A stretch of 30,892 bases of DNA from Sulfitobacter sp. (GCA_026421135.1 JAPKCR010000001.1:1-30892); one strand, 5' to 3'. Counted from the stretch's first letter, positions 16,853 to 25,273 are shown. The notes: generated by a model not told the origin, from the letters alone. Translations and numbers: made by a program.

Positions 16853-19414
16853 CTAGGAAACGGTGTGGCGCCGCGCTGCGCACAGCAAAGGGCGTGTTTC
16901 AGCCCAGACTGATGCAAGTTCAGCGATCACTTTGCGGGTTCGCGGACCATTTTCGGCATTCGCAGCCGTCTCAACCTTTAGGAACGCCGCCCGCATTGCA
17001 ACGGCACCTAATGTCGCGGATGTTCCGGCCAATCGATGGGCCATCCGCGCGGTGTCAGAGAATGCGTCCGTCGGCAAATTCGACAGCTCCTCAATCGTGG
17101 TTTCCACTTCCTGAGCGTAGCGGTGAAGCAGCAACTTTAGCCGGTCTACCCCCAGTGTTTCCCGCAAATCATCCAGATAGTGCGCAGCAACGGCCCCGGT
17201 TGAGGTCGTGATTTTATTGGGCGTTACACCTGCACCTTTATTCTGAACATGACGCGTGATGACGTCCAACAAATCCTCGCGCACCAATGGTTTGGTCAGA
17301 ATGTCGTTCATCCCGTCGGAAAGAAACGCCTCTTGCTCCTCGCCCATTGCGTTTGCCGTCAGGGCAACAATGGCGGTTTTCGCGTTTGCGCCCTGCCCGC
17401 TGCGGATCTCACGGGTTGCCCCCCGCCCGTCGAGAATCGGCATGCTGATGTCCATCAAGATCAAATCAAAGCGCACGTCTTGGGCTATCTCGACCGCTTC
17501 CCGCCCGTTGTGTGCTTCGGTCACGTGATGGCCCGCCGCAGCGAGCAATTCCCGCGCAACAACGCGATTAATCTCGTTGTCTTCGACCAGCAGGATCGAT
17601 TGGTCTTTTGCCAGCACCCGGTTTTTGCGTTTTGCGGCCTGCGGGTCCGGCGCGTCGATGGGCTCAACCGGGAAACGGATGCAAAAGGTACTGCCCTCTC
17701 CAACGCTGCTTGTAACGTCAATCTTACCGCCCAAAGCTGTGACAAAGCGTTGCGCGATACCCAGCCCAAGGCCGGTCCCTCCCACTTCGCGGTCATAGGC
17801 GCGGTCACCGGTCAAGAAGTCATCGAAAATCTGCGCTTGTAAATCTTCGGTCATGCCGATGCCTGTGTCAGACACCAAAATCTGCAACTCGGGGGGCTGG
17901 TTTGCATGGTCGATAACTTCAAGCTGGACCACAATTTGCCCGTCGTGGGTAAATTTCACAGCGTTCCCAATGACATTCATCAAAATGTGCTGGATGCGGG
18001 CCCGATCAGCGTAAATCCAGTTTGTTGGCGCACTGATCCATTCCCATTCTAGCGATGTGCCGTTTGCCGAGGCCGCGCCGCTTTGGTTGTCGACGATATC
18101 TTGCAAGAGCAGGCTGATGTCCATCGCAACAGGCCGCAGGCGAAGTTTGCCCGCGTCATATTTCGTAATGTCCAGAACGTCGGAAATGTGGCTCATCAGC
18201 AGTTTGCCGGATGTGTCCATATTCTTGATATATCGGGATTGTTTCGCCGTTAGTTTCGTATCGGTCAACAAGGTCAAGTTGCCCAACAGTCCGTTTAGCG
18301 GCGTTCTAATTTCATGGCTCATTGTCGCAAGAAAATTGGTTTTGGCCTTTTCGCCTGCCATGGCGCTGTCCCTTGCTCTGACCAATTCGCGCTCGGCCTC
18401 GACTTGGGCCGAGATATCTCGAAGGAATGCGATGAAAATTTCGCCCTCACGGGTGGTCGCGGATTGAATTGCAAGTTCGACGGGGAACACCTCACCCGAT
18501 TTGCGTTTGGCCTCAAGTTGGAGACGGCCCTTGCCCACAATGTGCTTTTCACCGCCTCTCCGCATCCGTTCTAAGCCTGCTTCATGGGCCTCGCGGTGAT
18601 GGTCGGGCACGATCAAGGCACCCAGATCCTGACCAATCGCATCTTCCGCACTGTATCCAAAAATCTGTTCAGCAGCCGCGTTGAAATCCAAAACATTGCC
18701 ATACGCATCCGAAACAATCACAGCCTCCAGTGCCGTTCCGGTGACAATCTTCATACGTCTGCTGGATTCGATCACCTCGGTCTTGCGGCGTATATTAATG
18801 CGGTTCAAAAAGTTCAAATACAGTGACAACAGCAGCAATGCCACCAGCAAGGCCGTCACGCCATAAGCCATCTGGCTCAAGGTGACGGAGATATTATTGC
18901 GACGCATGTCAGAATCACGCGCAAAGAAATTCAAGCCGGAATTCGACAGACGCCGAACGGCCGGCCGAACAGTGGCAGCGCTTTCTTGTAGTTCAGGCAA
19001 ACGTTCAACGAGCCAGCCATTTTCAGAATCGATGGTTCCCACAGTCTGATCTAGGAACTGCTGAATTAGGAACAGACTGTTCGCAAATTCGGACTGGTCG
19101 CGCAGGTCAGCATACAACGAGGACTGCGCCAGAGTACGAATGCGGCTATAAAAGATATCATATTCACGGCGGAGCGTGTCGATCTCGGAGACATCACTTT
19201 CGTTCAATGTCGCGAGATGTAATTGGAATTCGACGAACTCCACTTCGACCTGTGACAGCGTCCACTGCACATTGTCCGAACTGGCCGACTTCAGCAACTT
19301 TAGATCGCGCGCAACGTTGATGGACAGATATACAATTGACACAATGCCAACCGCCCCCAGCAGCACCGAAAATGCAAGCCGGAGGCGTAAAGACAACTTT
19401 TCCAAGAATAACAC
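16853..19414 (-). CDS. Hybrid sensor histidine kinase (PAS, HisKA, HATPase, REC, HPt)
   Basis: This protein has about 853 residues. A membrane helix (about 13-31) is followed by a helical periplasmic domain of some 150 residues, a second helix (184-202) and a PAS domain (about 218-332). HisKA has its phosphorylated His at about 367 (SHEIRTPLNG). The HATPase domain has DTGIGM and GTGLGLGIA, the receiver has Asp655 (LILMDISMP), and the C-terminal HPt domain has His about 793 (MAHRLAGTSATLG). This is a full His-Asp-His relay that needs an external receiver, probably the LuxR-type regulator at 20926. I chose the GTG at 19414, which has AGGAG eight bases upstream. The GTG at 19456 would add 14 residues but has its G-run only three bases away. 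It follows a periplasmic protein gene on the same strand. Confidence 0.9.
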   Translation of the reverse strand: MLFLEKLSLRLRLAFSVLLGAVGIVSIVYLSINVARDLKLLKSASSDNVQWTLSQVEVEFVEFQLHLATLNESDVSEIDTLRREYDIFYSRIRTLAQSSLYADLRDQSEFANSLFLIQQFLDQTVGTIDSENGWLVERLPELQESAATVRPAVRRLSNSGLNFFARDSDMRRNNISVTLSQMAYGVTALLVALLLLSLYLNFLNRINIRRKTEVIESSRRMKIVTGTALEAVIVSDAYGNVLDFNAAAEQIFGYSAEDAIGQDLGALIVPDHHREAHEAGLERMRRGGEKHIVGKGRLQLEAKRKSGEVFPVELAIQSATTREGEIFIAFLRDISAQVEAERELVRARDSAMAGEKAKTNFLATMSHEIRTPLNGLLGNLTLLTDTKLTAKQSRYIKNMDTSGKLLMSHISDVLDITKYDAGKLRLRPVAMDISLLLQDIVDNQSGAASANGTSLEWEWISAPTNWIYADRARIQHILMNVIGNAVKFTHDGQIVVQLEVIDHANQPPELQILVSDTGIGMTEDLQAQIFDDFLTGDRAYDREVGGTGLGLGIAQRFVTALGGKIDVTSSVGEGSTFCIRFPVEPIDAPDPQAAKRKNRVLAKDQSILLVEDNEINRVVARELLAAAGHHVTEAHNGREAVEIAQDVRFDLILMDISMPILDGRGATREIRSGQGANAKTAIVALTANAMGEEQEAFLSDGMNDILTKPLVREDLLDVITRHVQNKGAGVTPNKITTSTGAVAAHYLDDLRETLGVDRLKLLLHRYAQEVETTIEELSNLPTDAFSDTARMAHRLAGTSATLGAVAMRAAFLKVETAANAENGPRTRKVIAELASVWAETRPLLCAARRHTVS

Positions 19415-19468
19415 GGGCCGGGCTCCTGCAGTCGGCGGTACCCGAATAGGGTGCACTTTCCCCCCGAC

Positions 19469-19975
19469 TTAGTCCAACGCTTCGATACGGTCGAGTTGCC
19501 AGATGCTGCGTGAATAGATCACTTCGCTTCGATAAGCCTGATTTAAATCGTATGGATACACAATCCAAAGTGGCCCTTTTTCACGAACAGACATGGTTTC
19601 GCCGTCCAACATGTAAGCAATGATCGGACCACCTTTGACGGCATCGGATATAGGTATTTCAACGGCATAATCGTTAATCGCTGTTGCCCGTAGGGTTTTG
19701 CCCTGAACGCCCAAACGGCTTACAAGGTCATTCAGCGCAACCCCTTGAAAAGAGTGGGTGCCATCGGTCCAGATGGTCGAAGTTTTGATCACTGTATCGT
19801 CAAGCGCTTTGAGCATCGCCAGATCAAACTGGGCAACGCCGTCCGCATTTGTCGATTCGATGGCACCCCAAACAGTCAATAGTATTTCACCTTTAGCTAC
19901 GCCAAGGTCGTCGGCCCGTACTGGTACTGTAGTAATCGTTACGAAAAGCAGGGCTCTCAACAATGACGACAACAT
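19469..19975 (-). CDS. Periplasmic molybdopterin-oxidoreductase-fold protein without cysteine
   Basis: This 168-residue protein has a signal peptide (SLLRALLFVTITTVPVRA, cleavage near residue 21). A domain resembling the sulfite-oxidase/YedY molybdopterin-binding fold follows (FQGVALNDLVSRLG, RATAINDYAVEIPISDA, then MSVREKGPLWIVYPYDL). The whole protein contains no cysteine, so the Mo-ligating Cys of true enzymes is missing. Catalysis is therefore unlikely, and a binding or sensing role is more plausible. The ATG at 19975 has AAGGA nine bases upstream. The gene immediately precedes the hybrid histidine kinase on the same strand, and I infer that it is the kinase's periplasmic partner. Database entries of this type are often labelled oxidoreductase; I would not use that as a function. 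Confidence 0.8.
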   Translation of the reverse strand: MLSSLLRALLFVTITTVPVRADDLGVAKGEILLTVWGAIESTNADGVAQFDLAMLKALDDTVIKTSTIWTDGTHSFQGVALNDLVSRLGVQGKTLRATAINDYAVEIPISDAVKGGPIIAYMLDGETMSVREKGPLWIVYPYDLNQAYRSEVIYSRSIWQLDRIEALD

Positions 19976-20050
19976 AACAAGGTTTCCTTTGCTGACTGAT
20001 GGCGTTCTGACATAATATCGGCTCGCGGACGAATGGGCAGGAGGGTACTC

Positions 20051-20070
20051 ACCTATCCTTTAGGGTAGGT
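20051..20070. repeat. Inverted repeat ACCTATCC-N4-GGGTAGGT upstream of the kinase operon
   Basis: The 8-bp arms have one G-T mismatch and loop TTTA. The repeat lies 76 bases upstream of the start of the periplasmic protein gene, in promoter range. It shares CACCTATCCTT with the repeat at 16754-16771. It is a candidate operator for the LuxR-type regulator encoded nearby; the binding is inferred only from position and symmetry. Confidence 0.4.
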
Positions 20071-20116
20071 TCACCCGATACTCGACTTAGCACAAGGGCG
20101 CAGCACGGTTTCGGAG

Positions 20117-20136
20117 AAACGGAGTCAGCTCCGTTT
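20117..20136. terminator. Perfect 8-bp hairpin, terminator-like on the plus strand
   Basis: AAACGGAG and CTCCGTTT surround the tetraloop TCAG. The right arm runs into a TTTT stretch, and a second T run follows at 20147-20150. No gene is known upstream on the plus strand, so if it is a terminator it would end a short unannotated transcript. It could also be a structured leader element. Confidence 0.4.
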
Positions 20137-20260
20137 TAAGGTCGTATTTTCCATCGCATAGGCAGATGCCGCCTGCACAAAAACTTTGCGCAGAACTGGA
20201 ATAAAACCGTTCACAATCAAACCGAAAGCCCGTCACGCCGGTAACTCTTGGTTTCGCGTT

Positions 20261-20277
20261 AGTAGGATATGCCTACT
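20261..20277. repeat. Inverted repeat AGTAGG-N5-CCTACT
   Basis: Six-base arms with spacer ATATG lie in the non-coding interval, about 650 bases upstream of the response regulator gene. The half-site CCTAC resembles the CCTATCC halves of the other two repeats in this locus. It is a possible additional regulator site, with low support. Confidence 0.3.
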
Positions 20278-20925
20278 GCAGCTCTCGGCCAGCACCCGAA
20301 TTCAAATTCGCCAACCGGCCAAAAATCGACGGCTCATGAATAGAGCGGCCAAAATCCGCTCGTGTCGATGGTGCCTGATTGAAGCGGGGTTTCTCGACTA
20401 TACCCTTGGCATAAGCCTATCTGCCCCATTAAACTCGGACATCAAGAATATCGCAGGACGATACGTTCGCCAGCGTCAGATCCACCGTTGCAACCAAGTG
20501 TCCGCTGTTTCTGCGTAAGCGGTGATGGATTGCGACAATGTAACTTGGCGCACGGATAACATCGTTGGGCAACAGTACTGCTAAGGGGTTCATTCTCATC
20601 CAATCGATGTGCCAACCGCCCCGCGCGGCCCATTTCACTGGGCTTGTTCTACCAAACAAAGGCCAAATGCATTGTTGCCACTTTGGAAGTTCTTGAGAAT
20701 CTAAGATTTCCTCAACTTGATGGACCGCGCCTTACTGCTTCTTTAAGCTGACGGACAGAACACCGGCGCTTTGCCTACCAGTTCGTTCCAACAAAAGCAT
20801 GTTCCTGCCCAAATCAACCGGGTCTTATCCAAGAGCGCCGGTGGACATGAGATGGATGCACCATATTATAAGCGTGCAACGGGCGTAATCTCGGTTTACG
20901 TGTATTGCCAACCAAGGAGACCGCA

Positions 20926-21540
20926 ATGCGCGTACTTATTGCTGACGACCATGACCTGCTCCGAGATACATTGGTTATGTTTCTGGAGTCTCAGAGCGAC
21001 ATCGCCGTTAGCCAAGCCGCCGACCTAAGCGAGGCGCATAAACTGATCGACACACAAGACCCGTTCGATCTGGTACTGCTGGATCTGAACATGCCTGGCA
21101 TGAACGGTCTGGAAGGTCTGAAATCGACACTTGCGATGAAAGGCGGCCAACGTGTCGCGCTTTTGTCTGGCGAAGCCACCCGCGAAATTGCCGAAAATGC
21201 GCTGGAGGCAGGGGCCGCTGGTTTTGTCCCTAAGACGTTGCCTGCAAAATCTATGATTAACGCAGTCAAATTTATGGCCATGGGCGAACAATACGCCCCA
21301 ATTGATTTTATGACTGCGCTCGACGAAGGACCTGAACATCCGCTTGCCCAAAAACTGTCACCCCGAGAATTGCAGGTTCTAAAAGGTCTTACCGAAGCGA
21401 AGTCGAACAAGGAAATTGCACGCGATCTCGACATTACAGAACCGACGGTCAAACTGCACATGAAAACACTCTATCGCAAGATCGGTGCGGCCAACCGCAC
21501 CCAGGCCGCGTTGATTGCACGCGAATCTGGCCTGTTCTAG
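20926..21540 (+). CDS. LuxR/FixJ (NarL)-type response regulator
   Basis: This 204-residue protein has a receiver domain (MRVLIADDHDLLRD acidic pocket, phospho-accepting Asp about 53 in VLLDLNMPG, Lys in FVPKTLPAKS). A C-terminal LuxR-type helix-turn-helix follows (LSPRELQVLKGLTEAKSNKEIARDLDITEPTVKLHMKTLYRKI). The ATG at 20926 has AGGAG six bases upstream; the frame extended to 20905 is not needed. It is transcribed away from the hybrid kinase operon, which ends in an HPt domain and has no separate output regulator, so I infer it receives the phosphate. Target genes may include the kinase operon, itself or the amidase family gene downstream (103-nt gap). Confidence 0.93.
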   Translation: MRVLIADDHDLLRDTLVMFLESQSDIAVSQAADLSEAHKLIDTQDPFDLVLLDLNMPGMNGLEGLKSTLAMKGGQRVALLSGEATREIAENALEAGAAGFVPKTLPAKSMINAVKFMAMGEQYAPIDFMTALDEGPEHPLAQKLSPRELQVLKGLTEAKSNKEIARDLDITEPTVKLHMKTLYRKIGAANRTQAALIARESGLF

Positions 21541-21643
21541 CCCGACCCAATCCGGCAGATAGCGTGGCAGTTCAAAAAGGCTTTACCGCCGGTGGTTGAG
21601 GCGCAACAGTCAGGGGAATACGCTTAACAAAAGGCCACCAATA

Positions 21644-22606
21644 ATGAGCGACCATTCCCTGTCTGCCACACCTGACACCGTTCACTGGGGGCGGTTCTGG
21701 TCTGATCATCCTCCGGTATTGACCATCGCTGACGGGGACCGTGCCATCATCCAAACATATTCGGGACGTGCAGCCGTTTTGCCGCCCAATGGGTCCGGCA
21801 TGACCATTGCCCCAGAACACCGCGCTATTCTTGCGGCTGACATACCCGGACAAGGGCATCTGTTGACTGGCCCTATTGCGATTGACGGGGCCATGCCCGG
21901 CGACGTGCTGAAAATTACCATTGAGGAAATCACGCTAGGGGCGGATTGGGGTTTTAACATTGTGCGCCCAACGGCGGGCACCCTGCCCGGAGAATTTCCG
22001 GTATCGACTGAAACGATCATGCATATACCGATCGATACGGCCAATAAGACCGCGCGCCTACCTTGGGGGACGGTTCTACCGCTAAACCCGTTCTTTGGTG
22101 TGATGGGGGTCGCGCCGCCCCCCGACTGGGGCGAGATCACCTCGATCCAGCCGCGGTTGCACGGTGGTAATATGGATTTGAAGCTGTTGACCGAAGGGGC
22201 CACGCTGTATCTGCCTGTTCACGCCAAAGGTGCGTTATTTTCCTGCGGTGACGGCCACGGCTGCCAAGGCGACGGTGAAGTCTGCATCACCGCTTTAGAG
22301 ACCGCTTTGACGGGGACATTCCGATTTGACCTGCTGAAAGCAGGCACCACGCAAATCACCCATCCAAGGGCGGAAACCGAGGACGAGATTATCTCGATGG
22401 GGTTTCACGCCAGCCTGGATACGGCGCTGCAAATTGCGCTGCGTGAAATGATCGCGATGATATGCGAACGTACGACACTAAGCGAAACCCAAGCCTATCA
22501 ACTATGTTCGCTGGCCGCTGACTTTGCCGTGACGCAGTCGGTTAACCAGGAAAAAGGCGTGCATGGGCGGCTGCGAAAGTCGCTGTTGCAGGCTTCTCAA
22601 AGCTAG
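21644..22606 (+). CDS. Acetamidase/formamidase family protein
   Basis: This 320-residue protein matches the FmdA/AmdA family. It shows PDTVHWGRFW, a long beta-rich core (MPGDVLKITIEEI, FFGVMGVAPP), and the GDGHGCQGDGEV block typical of the family's metal or active-site region. FmdA and AmdA hydrolyse formamide or short amides to ammonia and acid, but many family members are uncharacterised, so the substrate is open. The ATG at 21644 has AAGG about nine bases upstream. It lies downstream of the response regulator on the same strand. Its stop codon overlaps that of the convergent hemN gene by four bases, and no terminator is visible between them. Confidence 0.87.
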   Translation: MSDHSLSATPDTVHWGRFWSDHPPVLTIADGDRAIIQTYSGRAAVLPPNGSGMTIAPEHRAILAADIPGQGHLLTGPIAIDGAMPGDVLKITIEEITLGADWGFNIVRPTAGTLPGEFPVSTETIMHIPIDTANKTARLPWGTVLPLNPFFGVMGVAPPPDWGEITSIQPRLHGGNMDLKLLTEGATLYLPVHAKGALFSCGDGHGCQGDGEVCITALETALTGTFRFDLLKAGTTQITHPRAETEDEIISMGFHASLDTALQIALREMIAMICERTTLSETQAYQLCSLAADFAVTQSVNQEKGVHGRLRKSLLQASQS

Positions 22607-23958
22607 ATTGCGCTGCTGTGGGCGACTTGCGGTGCTTGGAACGTGTCTAGCTGTCCCGCTAGGATGCGGACCAATGGCTCGAACCCGGGTCGGACCTTTA
22701 GGCCCTGATCGCCCAGCTCAACACCCAGCGGAAATGCTGCGGCAAGCTTATCGAATGTCGCGGTTATGGCTGACGCAAACTCGGGGAAATCTGCAAGCAA
22801 CTGCCCTATGTTCACCTGAAATCCGCACATAAGCTGTTCGATGGCCAAGGCCACCCAACGGTCCGCGTCGGTCAAGGCGTGACCGCGCGCGCCAGCAAGG
22901 GTTTGCGCCTCGATTGCGGCGACATATTTCGCCGTTGCGGGCTGGTTCTGACTGTACCCTTGGGGAAATTTTGAAATGGCCGACGCGCCAAGTCCGATCA
23001 GAACCTCGGCAGTATCATCGGTATACCCCTGAAAATTCCGCCGGAGATGCCCGTTTGCCTTGGCAATCGACAGCCCGTCACCTGAGCGCGCGAAATGGTC
23101 AAAGCCGATCTGTTCAAATCCGTCCGAGGTCAGCAAAACCCGCGCCAGTTCTGACAACTCAAAGCGCATTTCCGGGTTCGGCAGTGCGGCTTCATCGATC
23201 AAAACCTGGCGTTTCGACATCCACGGTACATGCGCGTAGCCGTACAGCGCCAAGCGATCCGGCTGCAAAGACATCACTTCTTGCAATGACATGCTTAGGC
23301 TTTCTTGGGTCTGGAGAGGCAGGCCATAAAGAAGGTCCATGTTCAGGCTGTCCAAATTGCCCGACTTTAGGTGGTGCACTACGTCCGATGTTTGTTGAAA
23401 AGATTGCAGTCGGCCGATCGCCTTTTGCACACGGGGGTCAAAATCTTGCACCCCGATGCTAGCGCGGTTCATGCCATAACTCAGCAGGGTGTCCAGCAAC
23501 GCAGGGGATGCCTCGGTCGGATCAATCTCGACCGAGAATTCGAACCCGTCGCCCGCATTGAAATGCGCGAAAATCTTGTCCAGCAATCGCGCCATTAAAT
23601 CCGGGGTCAAGATCGTCGGGGTGCCGCCCCCAAGATGAAGCCGCGACAGCGATACCCGATCGGGCAGGCGCGCGCGTACCAGATCAATTTCTTGCAATAG
23701 CGTTTCGACATATGCCGCGACGGGGCGAAGCGTTGTTGTCCCTTGCGTGCGGCAAGCGCAGAACCAACACAGGCGTTTGCAAAACGGGATGTGTAAGTAC
23801 AGTGATACACTGGCACCATCAGGCACAGCGTGCAGCCATTCAGCTTGGTCGCCCTGCCCGACTTGATTGCCAAAGTGATTGGCGGGCGGATAACTGGTAT
23901 AACGCGGCACTTTGGCATCAAAGATACCGTAGCGGCGGAGTTGCTTAAGTTGTGTCAT
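22603..23958 (-). CDS. hemN: Oxygen-independent coproporphyrinogen III oxidase
   Basis: This 451-residue radical-SAM enzyme decarboxylates coproporphyrinogen III to protoporphyrinogen IX without oxygen. The [4Fe-4S]/SAM motif is in LHIPFCKRLCWFCACR (Cys60, 64, 67, with Cys69 after). VPRYTSYPPANHF at the N-terminus and GGGTPTILTP are family marks. The ATG at 23958 has no clear ribosome-binding site. On the minus strand, TTATCT ends three bases before the ATG and an FNR box is centred 40 bases upstream, so a leaderless or near-leaderless transcript is possible. It is divergent from fnrL, which shares the box, a pairing known from Rhodobacter (hemZ–fnrL). Its 3' end overlaps the amidase family gene by four bases. 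Confidence 0.95.
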   Translation of the reverse strand: MTQLKQLRRYGIFDAKVPRYTSYPPANHFGNQVGQGDQAEWLHAVPDGASVSLYLHIPFCKRLCWFCACRTQGTTTLRPVAAYVETLLQEIDLVRARLPDRVSLSRLHLGGGTPTILTPDLMARLLDKIFAHFNAGDGFEFSVEIDPTEASPALLDTLLSYGMNRASIGVQDFDPRVQKAIGRLQSFQQTSDVVHHLKSGNLDSLNMDLLYGLPLQTQESLSMSLQEVMSLQPDRLALYGYAHVPWMSKRQVLIDEAALPNPEMRFELSELARVLLTSDGFEQIGFDHFARSGDGLSIAKANGHLRRNFQGYTDDTAEVLIGLGASAISKFPQGYSQNQPATAKYVAAIEAQTLAGARGHALTDADRWVALAIEQLMCGFQVNIGQLLADFPEFASAITATFDKLAAAFPLGVELGDQGLKVRPGFEPLVRILAGQLDTFQAPQVAHSSAI

Positions 23959-23991
23959 ACAGATAACTTGCAAACATGCAGGCAATTTTCT

Positions 23992-24005
23992 TTGATTTAG
24001 ATCAA
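23992..24005. promoter_or_regulatory. FNR box shared by hemN and fnrL
   Basis: TTGAT-TTAG-ATCAA is an exact match to the FNR/FnrL consensus. Its centre is 40 bases from the hemN start, suitable for activation of hemN. It ends two bases before the fnrL start and overlaps a possible fnrL -10 (TTTGAT, with TTGCAA 17 bases further up), suitable for autorepression. Confidence 0.85.
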
Positions 24006-24007
24006 CT

Positions 24008-24742
24008 ATGACACTCGATTTACTCTCGCGCACGAAATGCAGCGAATGCCCGATCCGGCATCGCGCGGTTTGCGCCCAATGCAGCGACGACGAGCTGGAT
24101 GTTTTGGAAAATCTGAAGAGCTATAAGTCCTTCAAGGCAGGCGAACCCATTTTGTGGCGTGGTGATACGTTGACTTATGTGGGGTCGCTGGTTCAAGGCG
24201 TCGCAACCTTGAGCAAGACGATGGAAGACGGCCGCACCCAAATGGTGGGCCTGCTGCTGCCCTCCGACTTTATCGGTCGTCCTGGCCGTTCGGAAATTGA
24301 TTTTGATGTGGTTGCTGTCACCGATGTGACGCTGTGCTGCTTTCAGCGCAAGCCCTTTGAGGCATTGATCGCATCGACCCCGCATATCGCTCAGCGTCTG
24401 GTTGAAATGGCATTGGATGAACTGGATGTTGCCCGCGAATGGATGCTTTTGCTAGGGCGCAAAACCGCTCGTGAAAAAATTGCGACATTTATTCATATGT
24501 TGGTGCAACGCCAGCATATGGGCGACGCAGAGACAACTAAGCTCGCGCTTGTTTTGCCTCTGACGCAGGAACAGATCGCCAATTACCTTGGCCTCACGCT
24601 TGAGACCGTCAGCCGACAGCTTGGCGCGATGAAGAAAGAGGGGATTTTGCGGTTCTCGGACCGGCGGAATTTCGAGGTTGCCAATTTCCCGGCACTGCAC
24701 CTGGCAACTGGCGATGATTCAGACGGCGGAATGCTGGTATAG
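24008..24742 (+). CDS. fnrL: FNR-type oxygen-sensing transcriptional regulator FnrL
   Basis: This 244-residue member of the CRP/FNR family senses oxygen through a [4Fe-4S] cluster. The N-terminal ligands lie in CSECPIRHRAVCAQC (Cys11, 14, 22, 25), with a further Cys at about 110-111 (VTLCCF) in the position expected for the central ligand. A cAMP-binding-like roll and dimer helix follow. The C-terminal helix-turn-helix LTQEQIANYLGLTLETVSRQLG contains the E--SR recognition residues of FNR proteins. It should activate high-affinity respiration and anaerobic haem synthesis when oxygen is low. The ATG lies two bases after an FNR box and has no ribosome-binding site, pointing to autoregulation and a very short leader. 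Neighbours are hemN, usp and the cco operon, all with FNR boxes. Confidence 0.96.
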   Translation: MTLDLLSRTKCSECPIRHRAVCAQCSDDELDVLENLKSYKSFKAGEPILWRGDTLTYVGSLVQGVATLSKTMEDGRTQMVGLLLPSDFIGRPGRSEIDFDVVAVTDVTLCCFQRKPFEALIASTPHIAQRLVEMALDELDVAREWMLLLGRKTAREKIATFIHMLVQRQHMGDAETTKLALVLPLTQEQIANYLGLTLETVSRQLGAMKKEGILRFSDRRNFEVANFPALHLATGDDSDGGMLV

Positions 24743-24779
24743 GGGCCGCATGGCCTGTCGTTTGCAACCTACTACCCAC

Positions 24780-24793
24780 TTGATCTGTATCAA
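24780..24793 (+). promoter_or_regulatory. FNR box upstream of the usp gene
   Basis: TTGAT-CTGT-ATCAA is an exact consensus site. TTATCT at 24816-24821 is centred 32 bases downstream, which is the spacing of a class II FNR-activated promoter (box at -41.5). The predicted start of transcription would be near 24828, about 20 nt before the usp ATG. Confidence 0.88.
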
Positions 24794-24847
24794 GGCCTTA
24801 GATCCGGCAAAGTGATTATCTCTTCTCAGCAAAGAGGAGACCATTAG

Positions 24848-25255
24848 ATGTATTCCAATATTTTAATTCCCGTTGTTCTGGATAACCCGGAAAAAAACGA
24901 AGTTGCATTTAAAGCCGCCCAAGCGCTTGCTGACGAAGGGGCGCATTTCACCCTACTTCACGTGATCGAAGCGATCCCGATCTATGTATCTGATTACATT
25001 CCCTCGGATTTCATGGTCGAGGCGCGTGATTCACTTCAGACCAAGCTGAAAGATCTGGCAAAAACACTTCCCAATTGTCACGCGGCCACGACCGAAGGTC
25101 GCCCCGGGTCGGAAATTCTGAGCTGGGCCGAAAAGAACAATTCGGATTGTATCGTCATCGCCTCCCACCAGCCGGCATTTTCGGACATTTTGTTGGGTTC
25201 GGTAGCACATCATGTCGTACGTCACGCAAAATGCGCGGTTCATGTGATCCGTTGA
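24848..25255 (+). CDS. Universal stress protein family
   Basis: This 135-residue single-domain Usp starts with MYSNILIPVVLDNPEKNEVAFKAA and ends with SDILLGSVAHHVVRHAKCAVHVIR. It thus keeps the LLGSV part of the nucleotide-binding motif but has ASHQ where many members have a Gly-rich turn, as in UspF-like proteins. Such proteins are small cytosolic dimers linked to survival in energy limitation or low oxygen. AAGAGGAG sits before the ATG. The gene lies between fnrL and ccoN with its own FNR box, a common arrangement in this family of bacteria, so induction at low oxygen is expected. Confidence 0.92.
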   Translation: MYSNILIPVVLDNPEKNEVAFKAAQALADEGAHFTLLHVIEAIPIYVSDYIPSDFMVEARDSLQTKLKDLAKTLPNCHAATTEGRPGSEILSWAEKNNSDCIVIASHQPAFSDILLGSVAHHVVRHAKCAVHVIR

Positions 25256-25273
25256 CCGGCTGAATTGTCAAAC

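Larger units (their letters stand above)
19976..20925. other. Long non-coding interval between the kinase operon and the response regulator
   Basis: About 950 bases lie between the divergently transcribed signalling genes. The open frames inside it (for example 20186-20518 on plus and 20429-20659 on minus) have no recognisable domains, no good ribosome-binding site and no familiar composition. The interval holds inverted repeats at 20051-20070, 20117-20136 and 20261-20277. Promoters for both sides must lie here. It could also hold a small RNA or decayed coding DNA; I recognise neither with confidence. Confidence 0.6.

Noticed and set aside
17249..17842. 197-codon plus-strand frame inside the hybrid kinase
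   Set aside because: It is antisense to the receiver and HATPase coding region and has no domain of its own.
20186..20518. 110-codon plus-strand frame in the non-coding interval
   Set aside because: It has no ribosome-binding site, an Arg/Ile/Ser mixture without domains, and inverted repeats overlap it.
20429..20659. 76-codon minus-strand frame in the non-coding interval
   Set aside because: It looks slightly protein-like, but I recognise no family and see no ribosome-binding site; support is insufficient to call a gene.
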